NCBI RefSeq assembly: GCF_001514145.1
Contig: NZ_KQ948687.1
Coordinates: 1 to 60,123, forward strand
DNA from: Streptomyces canus
GTDB lineage: Bacteria > Actinomycetota > Actinomycetes > Streptomycetales > Streptomycetaceae
DNA: 60,123 nt
Direction of reading: 5' to 3'
Positions 52,791 to 60,123 of this stretch are shown one piece after another. Numbering within the stretch: position 1 is the first letter of the stretch; each line of letters begins with the position of its first letter. The notes under the pieces are model-generated. The model ran no database searches. It was given only the letters and a program-made list of their open reading frames with translations, and was not told the origin of the DNA. Made by a program: the position numbers and the translations under genes.

Positions 52791-53162
52791 GTGAGTGTGC
52801 TGGATCACCCTTTGCCGGAATGTCCGATCGCCCGGTTCCTGACCGTGCTGGACGGGCCCTGGGCGATGCTTATCGTGCGGGAGCCACTGACCGGACCCAA
52901 ACGCTTCACCGAGCTGCGCGCCCGACTGCACGGCCTCGGCCTCGGGCTTCCGGGGATCAACCCCAAGACCCTGTCCTCACGGCTGCGACGATTCGTACTC
53001 CTAGGGCTGGTCACCCGCAGGGCCTATCCGGAGGTCCCGCCCCGCGTGGAGTACGAACTCACCCCGGCAGGCACGCGACTCGAGGTCGTGCTGGCCGCCA
53101 TGGGCGCCTGGGCCGAACAGGACCTTCCCCGCACTGGCGCGTTCCCCATCGAAGATCGGTAA
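52791..53162 (+). CDS. HxlR-family transcriptional regulator
   Basis: A 123-residue regulator. Typical HxlR sequence: ECPIARFLTVLDGPWAMLIV, EPLTGPKRFTELRARL, then PKTLSSRLRRFVLLGLVTRR (recognition) and AYPEVPPRVEYELTPAG (wing). The cysteine near the N terminus (Cys11) may sense oxidants or electrophiles. It starts with GTG after GGGGAGAG. The divergent SnoaL-like gene is the probable target. Confidence 0.9.
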   Translation: MSVLDHPLPECPIARFLTVLDGPWAMLIVREPLTGPKRFTELRARLHGLGLGLPGINPKTLSSRLRRFVLLGLVTRRAYPEVPPRVEYELTPAGTRLEVVLAAMGAWAEQDLPRTGAFPIEDR

Positions 53163-53332
53163 CCAGGGCCCGTCGACTGCCCGGCTCTGAGCGGAGGGAA
53201 AGTGACACAGCTCCTGGTGACACCCGCACAGCTGTGTCCTGAAACTTCCAGTACTCCAGCCGTAGATCGTGATCACGAGTTGAGTCGTCGTGGCAGTGGC
53301 CGTGTGCGCTCATCAGCCATTACGGGGAAGAC

Positions 53333-53917
53333 TTACTGCCCGCCGAGTCGGAGCACAGCAACCAGGTACAGGCTCAAGGACACTGTCAGAAGCAGGAAGG
53401 CGAGAACCGTGTGGACGACGAGCCCTCGCCCTGGGGCAAGGCCCAGATGTGCCCGGGCCGCACGGCTCACGCGGGGTCTGGGGACACCTCGCGCGGCGTT
53501 CGCGTCCGCCTTCTCGATCGCTCGGCGCAGCTTCCTGCGGCTTCTCTCGGTCGTGATACCCAGTCGCACACCGTGGGCGTCGCGCACCAACAGGGTCCGG
53601 TACGTTTTGCCGTACGAGAAGGTTGTCAGCAGCCACACGGTGGTGATCCGGTTGAGGTCGACGGACCGTTCGCCGGTCAAGGTGTGCGCAGCCAGGTGCG
53701 ACGAGGAGTGCCGGAACGGGGCTCGCTCCTCGCACAGGGCCGGTAGCAGGACGGAGCTGGCGATCACGGACAGCAGGCCGAGCACGATCGGTGCGCCTTC
53801 GGGGACTACCCCCGCCCTGGCCAGCCCGTAGCCGCCGAAAGGCAGCAGAAGCACCGTCACCGCCAGGCCCGATCCCATGCGTGCACGCGCCACACTGCGG
53901 GTTGTGGTTGCTTCCAT
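53333..53917 (-). CDS. membrane protein, 194 aa
   Basis: I do not recognise the family with certainty. Hydrophobic segments lie at about 18-35, 42-61 and 168-190. The middle part (HTLTGERSVDLNRITTVWLL and YRTLLVRDAHGVRLGITT) is like the PH-type domains of small bacterial membrane proteins. Basic residues cluster in RSRRKLRRAIEKA. The start at 53917 (after GGGGGG) is preferred. It has no clear operon partners. Confidence 0.7.
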   Translation of the reverse strand: MEATTTRSVARARMGSGLAVTVLLLPFGGYGLARAGVVPEGAPIVLGLLSVIASSVLLPALCEERAPFRHSSSHLAAHTLTGERSVDLNRITTVWLLTTFSYGKTYRTLLVRDAHGVRLGITTERSRRKLRRAIEKADANAARGVPRPRVSRAARAHLGLAPGRGLVVHTVLAFLLLTVSLSLYLVAVLRLGGQ

Positions 53918-54138
53918 TGACGCCCCCCGTTTCTGCCAGCAGACATCAGCATGCATGCGTGGCGGATCTCTGCGCATTGCCGGTGTCCGGCAATCCCCGC
54001 CTCAGAACCCAGCGGGTCCAGGCGCCAGTACCAGCAGGACTCCGTGATCTCGCCGTTCGTCGCGGAACAGGATGCCACTGCGTGGTCTTGGTGAGGTGTG
54101 AGGACTCTTCAGGATAGTGCGGTGGCCGCGAGCCGCAG

Positions 54139-54859
54139 CGTAGACCCTGCCCGCTGGCAGGAGGCGTTCGAGGCCCTGATGGGCAAGATAGCGGTCGTTT
54201 CACGCGGGTTGAACCCCGGTGCCGGGTAAGGGACTTGGTACTGGGATGCTATCCGACCTGCCGCGCAAGAACTGCTGGTCGATCGCCGAGTGGGCCGGGG
54301 AGGCGAGTTCGGATGGCGTGCAGCACCTGCTCGGCCGGGCCACGTGGGATGCCGACCGCGTGCGTGGTGACGTGCGTGAGTACGTGCTGGAGCATCTGGG
54401 CGACGAGGATGCGGTGCTGGTGGTCGACGAGACCGGGGACGTGAAGAAGGGCACGCACACCGTCGGTGTCCAGCGCCAGTACGCGGGCACCGCCGGGAGG
54501 ATCGAAAACCCGCAGGTTGCCGTCTACCTCGTCTACGCAGGCCTCCGCGGGCACGCGGCGGTGGATTGGGAGCTGTACATCCCGCGCTCGCGGACGTGCG
54601 ACCCCGACCGCTGCCGGGCGGCCGGCCCGGGCGAGGACACCGTCTTCGCTACCAAACCGGCACTGGCCGCCCGCGTGATCGGCCGGCTCTCGACGCCGGG
54701 CACCGCGTGAGCCGGGTCGCGGGAGACGAGGTCTACGGCGGCAACCCGAAGCTGCGGTCCGCGCTGGAAGAGTGCGGCACCGGCTACGTCCTTGCCGTCG
54801 CCTGCTCCCACGAAGTCACCATCGGCGCCGGGAAGTTCCGCGCGGACACCCTGACGTGA
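54139..54859 (+). mobile_element. IS701 transposase remnant, frameshifted
   Basis: Pieces of an IS701 transposase in changing frames: DPARWQEAFEALMGKIA, GRFTRVEPRCRVRDLVLG, LSDLPRKNCWSIAEWAGEAS, DVKKGTHTVGVQRQYAGTAG, then after a stop at 54710, RVAGDEVYGGNPKLRSALEE and GYVLAVACSHEV. At least three indels are needed. The C-terminal half is absent. Confidence 0.75.
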
Positions 54860-55116
54860 TGGGGCCTCCGACGGCTACCACCAGGCGCTCGCCGCCCACC
54901 AGACTTCCCGGCTCGCCCGGCACGTCGACCCGGCCATCGCGCAGGCGATCGAGTCGCTGACCCGCGCGCTGCGAGAGCTCAGCCGGTCGGCGCGCGTTCC
55001 CCGACCCGGACCCTGCCGACCAGCCCAGCCCGATCGAAGCCGCCCGGGCCCAGCGCCGCCAGGCCGCAGCCTCCGAAGCCGCCGCCCTTCGACGGGCCCA
55101 TGCCGAGCGGGCCTAG
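54860..55116 (+). pseudogene. tail of a plasmid-type protein, broken
   Basis: Frames DGYHQALAAHQTSRLARHVD plus AIAQAIESLTRALRELSR, then in another frame IEAARAQRRQAAASEAAALR and RAHAERA before a stop at 55116 look like the basic helical tail of a Streptomyces plasmid or integrative-element protein. Its family is not recognised with confidence. Confidence 0.4.
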
Positions 55117-55689
55117 CGGAGCGGGCGGCGATAGTGCCATGTCGCTGAGATGACAGGCGTTACCGCTCCGCCGAGGCGTCCTTGGTGAGCAGCGACTCGT
55201 GGCCGCCGGGCATCATGACAGGCGTCGGTCCCGGACGGGCCGCGAACTCCGGGCCGGGGCGGGCCAGCCAGCGGCGGGCCGCAGGCTCGTCGGCGGGGAC
55301 TCCAGGGCGATCACCTCGGGACCCCGGCGAGCGAGCAGACGGCGGTGACGGCCAGCCACAGCAGCACGAGCAGGGCGAGAAACGCCGTGTCGAGCCCCGA
55401 GCAGAGCTGCGCGAGCGAGCTGCCGGAGGCGCCCGGCGCCCCTACGGCGGTGTCCATGACGCCGACGCCCGCGGTCGCCGCATCCTTACGGATGGCCAGG
55501 CGCGGACCTCCCCCTTTTCGTGAACGACCTTATGTCGTACGCAAGTTCGCCGTCAGCTCGAAAGGCGGGAAGTACAGCCTGCTGTACCTCGAACCGGGCG
55601 GACAGTGGGATCGGCCCAGGTGGGTCCCGATCCATAGCGTCGGTGACGACAGCAGGAGCCGTACACAAGGCCCGAGTTGAGGAAGAGCC
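55117..55689. other. stretch without a convincing gene, apart from a tiny minus-strand frame
   Basis: Apart from the possible small membrane ORF at 55311-55457, I see no gene. The right part (55520-55689) is probably the promoter and leader of the ABC exporter operon. Confidence 0.45.
55311..55457 (-). CDS. possible small membrane protein, 48 aa
   Basis: The frame reads MDTAVGAPGASGSSLAQLCS and then AFLALLVLLWLAVTAVCSLA, a membrane span, before GVPR and stop. A GGGGGAGG lies too far upstream, before a possible CTG start. It might also be the end of a longer decayed membrane protein. Weak evidence. Confidence 0.35.
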   Translation of the reverse strand: MDTAVGAPGASGSSLAQLCSGLDTAFLALLVLLWLAVTAVCSLAGVPR

Positions 55690-55923
55690 ATGACGCACAC
55701 GAACCCCTACCGGCTGACCGACCCGCCCGCCGACGGCCCGAGCGGCGCCTCCCGCGGGGACGTCCTGCGCTCCGTGCTGTGGGCGGTGGTGGTGCTCAGC
55801 ACCGTCGCCAACATGGCCGCCTCCTACGGCGGAGCCCGCACCTGGGTGCACCTGTTGTGCGGTGTCGTCACTGTGCTCTGTGCCGGCACCCTGGTCGTGC
55901 GCAACCTGCGGGGACACAAGTGA
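55690..55923 (+). CDS. small membrane protein, first gene of the ABC operon
   Basis: A 77-residue protein with two hydrophobic spans (about 25-45 and 50-70), short polar N terminus and no known domain. GAGGAAGAGCC precedes the ATG. Its stop overlaps the GTG of the ABC ATPase (GTGA), so the genes are translationally coupled. It may be an accessory subunit of the exporter, an inference from the tight coupling. Confidence 0.8.
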   Translation: MTHTNPYRLTDPPADGPSGASRGDVLRSVLWAVVVLSTVANMAASYGGARTWVHLLCGVVTVLCAGTLVVRNLRGHK

Positions 55924-56672
55924 GGGCCCCCGTCGCGCCGCTCACCGCGCAGCAGACGCCCGCCATCGCGCTGGCGAAGGTCAGCAAGACGTACGCAGGT
56001 GGCGTACGGGCCCTGGACGACGTGTCGCTCAGCGTGCGGCGCGGGACTTTCCTCGCCGTGATGGGGCCCTCCGGCTCCGGCAAGAGCACCCTGATGCACT
56101 GCGCCGCCGGGCTCGACTCCCCGACCACGGGCAGCATCCGGATCGACGGCCACGAGATCGCCGGGCTCAACGAGACCCGCCGCACCGAACTGCGCCGCGA
56201 ACGCGTCGGTTTCGTCTTCCAGGCCTACAACCTCATCCCTTCGCTCAGCATCGAGGACAACATCACGCTGCCGCTGCGCCTCGCGGGCCGACGCCCCGAC
56301 GCCGACTGGCTGCGCACCCTGGTCGAACGGGTCGGTCTGGCCGACCGGCTCAGCCACCGCCCGGCCGAGCTCTCCGGCGGGCAGCAGCAACGGGCCGCCA
56401 TCGTGCGGGCGTTGGCGGCCCGTCCGGCTGTCGTGTTCGCGGACGAGCCGACCGGCGCGCTCGACCTGCGCAGCGCCCACCACGTCCTCGACCTGCTGCG
56501 CACCCTCGTCGACGACCTCGGCCAAACGGTCGTGATGGTCACCCACGACCCCGCCGCCGCGGCCCAGGCCCACCGCACCCTCGTCATGGCCGACGGCTGC
56601 GTGGTTGATGCCCTGGACGCGCCGACCGCGCCCGAACTCGCCGACCGGCTCGTCGCGTTGGCGGAGAGGTAG
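55920..56672 (+). CDS. ABC transporter ATP-binding protein, MacB/LolD type
   Basis: A 250-residue ATPase. Walker A GPSGSGKST (about 49-57), Q-loop FVFQAYNLIPSLS, signature LSGGQQQRAA (about 153-162), Walker B VVFADEPTGALD (about 174-185), and the H-loop VMVTHDP. This belongs to the MacB/LolD/FtsE family that powers FtsX-like permeases. It starts with GTG 55920 overlapping the upstream stop. With the following permease it forms a complete exporter or mechanotransmission system. Confidence 0.93.
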   Translation: MRAPVAPLTAQQTPAIALAKVSKTYAGGVRALDDVSLSVRRGTFLAVMGPSGSGKSTLMHCAAGLDSPTTGSIRIDGHEIAGLNETRRTELRRERVGFVFQAYNLIPSLSIEDNITLPLRLAGRRPDADWLRTLVERVGLADRLSHRPAELSGGQQQRAAIVRALAARPAVVFADEPTGALDLRSAHHVLDLLRTLVDDLGQTVVMVTHDPAAAAQAHRTLVMADGCVVDALDAPTAPELADRLVALAER

Positions 56673-56679
56673 AGGAACC

Positions 56680-59220
56680 ATGTTCCATCTCGCGGTACGT
56701 ATGGCCGCCCACCGGATCACCGCACTGCTCGCCGTGGCCTGCGCGGTCCTCGGCGGCGCCACGCTCATCACAGCCACCGGCGTCCTCGCCGAGTCCGGCC
56801 TGCGCTCCCACCTGCCGCCCGGCCGCCTCGCCGGCGCGGACGTCGTGGTGGCGGCCGACCAGGAGTTCCACCCGAGCGGCGACCTGCCGATCGCCCTGCC
56901 CGAGCGCGCCACCGTCCCGGCCCGGCTCACGGGCCGGCTGGCCGGGCTGCCCGGCGTCACCGCCGCGGTCGGCGCCGTCGACTTCCCGGCGGCTCTCGTC
57001 GACGCCCACGGTCGCGTCGTACCGGCCGGTGACGACCCCGGGACCGCGGGCCATGGCTGGTCCTCGACGAAGCTGCTGGCCGCGCCGCACATCGAGGGCC
57101 GCGCCCCGGCCGGTTCCGGCGAGATCGCCGTCGACACCGCCACCGCGACGGCGGCCGGGATCGAGGCGGGCGACCGGGTCGAGGTCGTCGCGGACGGCCA
57201 CCCCGCCAAGCCGTACCGTGTCTCCGCCGTGGTGGGCACACCGGGCGCGGGCGTCTTCTTCGCCGACGCCACCGCCGTACGGCTCTCCGGCCGGGCCGGC
57301 GACGGCCCGCGCGCCGGCACCGTCGACCTGATCGGCCTCAAGACCGCGCCCGGTGCCGCCGATCGGGTCACCGAGGCGGTCCGCGAGCAGGTGGCCGGCA
57401 CCGGCCTGAAGGTCGTCACCGGCGGCGACCGGGGCAACGCGGTCTCGCCCGGCATCGGCGCGGCCCGCTCGCTGCTCGTGCTCCTCTCCGGTTCGCTCGC
57501 CGGGATCGTCCTGCTCATCACCGGGTTCGTCACGGCGGGCGCGCTGGGCGTGGCGGTCGCCGGGCAGCGCCGCGACCTGGCGCTGATGCGGGCGGTGGGC
57601 GCGACGCCGAGGCAGATACGGCGACTGGCCGCCGCGCAGTCGTCCGTCGTGGCGGGCGTGGCCCTCGTCCCCGGCGTGGCGCTCGGCTACCTGCTCGCGG
57701 GACGCTTCCACGACGTACTCGCTCAACGCGGCGTCCTGCCCTCCGAACTCCCTCTGACCGTCGGCCTGTTGCCCGCCCTCGCCACGCTGGTGCTGACCGC
57801 CGCCTCCGTGCAGCTGTCCGCCCGGGCCGCGGCCTGGCGCACCTCGCGCATGCCGGCCACCGAGGCGGTCGCCGAGTCCCGCAGCGAGCCCCGCACCCCC
57901 TCCCGCGCGCGCACCCGCATAGGCCTGCTGCTCTTCGTCGCCGCCAGCACCATGTCGGTCGTCCCGCTGTTCTCGCGCACCGTCATCGGCGCCTCGGCAA
58001 CCTCCCTCGCGGGCATCCTCGGCGCGATCGGCCTGGCCCTCGCCGGGCCCGCCCTCATCAAGGCGCTGGGCAACGCGGCGGCCCGGCGCACCCGTACCGG
58101 CGTCTCCGCGCCGACCTGGCTCGCGATGGCCAACCTGCGCGCCTACGCCCAGCGCAACGCCGGGATCGTCAGCCCTCTCGCCATGGCGGTCGTCTTCGTC
58201 CTGACGTACACCTTCGCCCAGACCACCGTCATGGCCGCCACCTCCCACGACACGGATACCGGCACGCTCGCCCAATACCGGCTCACCGCACCGGCGTTGG
58301 GCGGACTGCCCGACGGCACGCTCACCGCCGTACGGAACACACCGGGTGTGCGGGCGGCGGCGCCGGTCACCACGACCACGACCGTGTGGCAGTACGAGCA
58401 GTTCGGGGACCCCGACACCGAGTCCGCGTCCGCGATGGTCCTCACGCCGGACGCGAGGGACGTCCTCGACCTCGGCGTACAGGACGGCGGCCTCGACGGG
58501 CTGACCGGCGACACCGTCGCCGTGAGCAGCGACACCGCCCGCATGCGCGGAGCAGGCATCGGGAGCCGGGTGCACCTGGTCCTCGGCGACGGGACGCGGG
58601 TCGTCGCCCGGGTCGTCGCCGTGTACTCCCGGGGCCTGGGCTTTGGCCCGATCGTCCTCTCCCGCGACCTGGTGACCGGGCACACGACGACGGACCTGGA
58701 CCAGAGCGTGCTCGTGCGCACCGACGGCACGGCCGGGGCCGGAGAGCGGGTCGCGGCGCTGGCCGCCGCACAACCCGGCCTGACCCTGGCCACCACGCGG
58801 GCCACGCCCGGCGGGAGCGACACCCCGCCCGAGGTGTGGATCAACCTGGTCGTGATCGTGGTACTGCTCGGCTACCTGCTGCTGAGCATCGCGAACAAGC
58901 TGGTCGCGGCAACCGCCCAGCGCCGTACCGAACTCGCGGCCCTCCGCCTGGGCGGCACCACCCCCCGCCAGATCCGCGCGATGATGCGCCGCGAGGCCGC
59001 GGTCCTCGCCTCCGCCGCGCTCGCCGGAGGCCTGCTGCTGTCCGTGCTGCCGCTGGCGCTGCTGGGCCAGGGCTTCCTCGACCGGCCCTGGCCCGCAGGG
59101 CCGGTGTGGCTCCTGCCGGCCGCCGCGCTCACGGTCATGGTCACGGCGTTCCTCACCATCGAACTCCCCACCCGCCGCGCGCTGCGCGTGCCGCCGTCGG
59201 AGGTGATCCGCGCGCAGTGA
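56680..59220 (+). CDS. ABC transporter permease, double FtsX domain
   Basis: An 846-residue permease. There are two FtsX-type modules, each with a large extracytoplasmic domain after the first span (e.g. around residues 50-250 and 480-690) and four-span packing; AGQRRDLALMRAVGATPRQI (near 300) and AQRRTELAALRLGGTTPRQI (near 745) are the typical coupling helices that dock on the ATPase. Function: export or membrane extraction of a substrate such as a peptide or lipoprotein, using ATP from the upstream subunit. AGAGGAACC precedes the ATG, seven bases after the ATPase stop. No regulator is adjacent, so control is unknown. Confidence 0.92.
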   Translation: MFHLAVRMAAHRITALLAVACAVLGGATLITATGVLAESGLRSHLPPGRLAGADVVVAADQEFHPSGDLPIALPERATVPARLTGRLAGLPGVTAAVGAVDFPAALVDAHGRVVPAGDDPGTAGHGWSSTKLLAAPHIEGRAPAGSGEIAVDTATATAAGIEAGDRVEVVADGHPAKPYRVSAVVGTPGAGVFFADATAVRLSGRAGDGPRAGTVDLIGLKTAPGAADRVTEAVREQVAGTGLKVVTGGDRGNAVSPGIGAARSLLVLLSGSLAGIVLLITGFVTAGALGVAVAGQRRDLALMRAVGATPRQIRRLAAAQSSVVAGVALVPGVALGYLLAGRFHDVLAQRGVLPSELPLTVGLLPALATLVLTAASVQLSARAAAWRTSRMPATEAVAESRSEPRTPSRARTRIGLLLFVAASTMSVVPLFSRTVIGASATSLAGILGAIGLALAGPALIKALGNAAARRTRTGVSAPTWLAMANLRAYAQRNAGIVSPLAMAVVFVLTYTFAQTTVMAATSHDTDTGTLAQYRLTAPALGGLPDGTLTAVRNTPGVRAAAPVTTTTTVWQYEQFGDPDTESASAMVLTPDARDVLDLGVQDGGLDGLTGDTVAVSSDTARMRGAGIGSRVHLVLGDGTRVVARVVAVYSRGLGFGPIVLSRDLVTGHTTTDLDQSVLVRTDGTAGAGERVAALAAAQPGLTLATTRATPGGSDTPPEVWINLVVIVVLLGYLLLSIANKLVAATAQRRTELAALRLGGTTPRQIRAMMRREAAVLASAALAGGLLLSVLPLALLGQGFLDRPWPAGPVWLLPAAALTVMVTAFLTIELPTRRALRVPPSEVIRAQ

Positions 59221-59259
59221 GTACAGCCTGCCGTACCTTCCCCTGGGGCATGCACGGCA

Positions 59260-59545
59260 GTGACCCCGAGGCCCGCGGCGGCCGACCGCGTCGGCGGCCC
59301 GACATACTCTTCGCCGACCGAGGCTACGACCACGACAAGTACCGCCGGCTCCTGCGGCAACGCGGCATCCGGCCCGCGATCGCCGAGCGGGGACAACCGC
59401 ACGGCACCGGTCTGGGCGCTTTCCGCCGGGTCGTCGAGCGGACGATCTCCTGGCTGCACGGCTTCCGCCGCCGACATCGACGTGTGCCGAGGATGATCGA
59501 ACTGGCTCGAAGCGCCTACCCGGACCTGCGCTTCTCCGTGGGCTC
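59260..59545 (+). mobile_element. IS5 transposase C-terminal remnant
   Basis: The frame reads PDILFADRGYDHDKYRRLLR, PAIAERGQPHGTGLGAFRRV and VERTISWLHGFRRRHRRV, the last third of an IS5 transposase with the third catalytic Glu in VER. It is placed directly before the methyltransferase scrap, probably the result of the insertion. Confidence 0.75.
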
Positions 59546-59555
59546 CATGGACCGC

Positions 59556-59913
59556 GCTGGAGATAGAAGGCGACACGCTCGGCGGCATCCTTGCCTACTA
59601 CTCCACCCACCACACGCCTCCCGAGCTGCTGCCGGCCGTGTTCGCCGAGTTCCACCGAACCCTGGCACCCGGTGGACATCTTCTCCTCGTCGGCCACGTC
59701 GGCGCTGGTGAGCACCGCCGTCCGACACACGCCTACGGCGCCCATCCCGTGTCCTACGAGTCCTATCGACTGCCCACAGATCGGCTCGCGGAGCTGCTGC
59801 AGCGGGCCGGGTTCACCATCACCGCGCAACTGGTGCAGGAGCCCGATGAAGCGCTGAAGTGGAAGATCGCCAGTTTCATGGCCCAGAAGCGGACGACCGA
59901 GGGGGCGGTTTGA
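59556..59913 (+). pseudogene. methyltransferase, N-terminal part missing
   Basis: The frame GDTLGGILAYYSTHHTPPEL, FAEFHRTLAPGGHLLLVGHV and RLAELLQRAGFTITAQLVQE belongs to the C-terminal half of a class I SAM-dependent methyltransferase (post-motif-IV region). Motif I is absent because the N-terminal part was replaced by IS5 sequence; a GTG at 59638 gives a 91-residue open frame, but it lacks a ribosome site. Confidence 0.6.
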
Positions 59914-60123
59914 CTTCTTAACCCCCAGAGATGCCTAGACCACGATCGCTACCGCCCACATCGTCCCCGTGTGCGGTGCGGTGCGCACTCCGGCGTGACG
60001 GTGCGCACCACCAAGGAGACCTGCCGTGCGCGGTTGGAGTTGGCGTACGCCAGGGTGCGCGGCGCCCAAGAGCGCCTGTTACGCACTTTTGGGTGACGGT
60101 CGGACGCGGACGGGGGTGGCGCG

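Noticed and set aside
56584..59829. 1081-residue open frame on the minus strand opposite the ABC permease
   Set aside because: Low-complexity Gly/Arg/Asp text, no motifs or ribosome site; it is the codon-bias mirror of the permease gene.

Overview
The window is about 70% G+C, uses many GTG starts with strong GGAGG-type ribosome sites, and carries gene families typical of Actinobacteria: a sigma-B-type sigma factor with an RsbW-like partner, DUF6153, MSMEG_6728, DUF6262 and replication-relaxation proteins. It is most likely a Streptomyces chromosome. The mix of short metabolic modules, many regulator/target pairs and at least nine degraded insertion-sequence remnants suggests an accessory or chromosome-arm region. 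I saw no rRNA, tRNA or CRISPR array.

Layout. 0.7-6.7 kb: a RIO kinase faces a tight six-gene minus-strand operon (SRPBCC, FAD oxidoreductase, unknown, SDR, MSMEG_6728, MpaB). 7-10.4 kb: IS5 and IS1380 remnants, an unknown gene and a frameshifted LacI regulator. 10.4-14.8 kb: minus-strand membrane and lipoprotein genes and a GyrB-like ATPase with an altered nucleotide-binding motif. 15-20.3 kb: a mobile-element graveyard (replication-relaxation, ISL3, a Tn554-like integrase pair) around an ankyrin protein and two DUF1048 genes. 20.3-24.4 kb: a hydrolase/HxlR pair, a decayed metalloprotease and a tyrosinase-like protein. 24.7-36.8 kb: TetR/MFS, then a probable copper or metal cluster (DUF305 remnant, DUF4396, DUF6153, a lipoprotein with MPGMDHG motifs, a permease) in which two transcription units carry the same ATACCC-N5-GGGTAT CsoR-like box; a two-component system and a methyltransferase/TetR pair lie between them.

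37-40.5 kb: a fatty acid desaturase and its ferredoxin-type reductase, divergent from a PucR-type regulator. 41.3-46.5 kb: truncated TetR, Fe/Mn superoxide dismutase with a Nur-like box, IS110/IS630 debris, a small hydrophobic protein, and a stress-sigma module (broken STAS antagonist, RsbW-like kinase, sigma factor). 46.7-49.2 kb: an IS200/IS605 element with TnpB, inserted in one conserved gene whose two halves flank it. 49.4-52.7 kb: a hydrolase and an unusual NmrA-like gene, each preceded by two copies of the same palindromic operator. 52.2-53.9 kb: a SnoaL-like/HxlR pair sharing a perfect 22-bp palindrome. 54-60 kb: IS701 debris, a MacB-type ABC exporter operon, then an IS5 fragment joined to a truncated methyltransferase.

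Many genes are broken by single-base deletions in G or C runs, so some pseudogenes may be sequencing errors. The most interesting signals are the TnpB element with a readable natural insertion site, the four-box operator set without a visible regulator, the CsoR-boxed metal cluster, and the GyrB-like protein.
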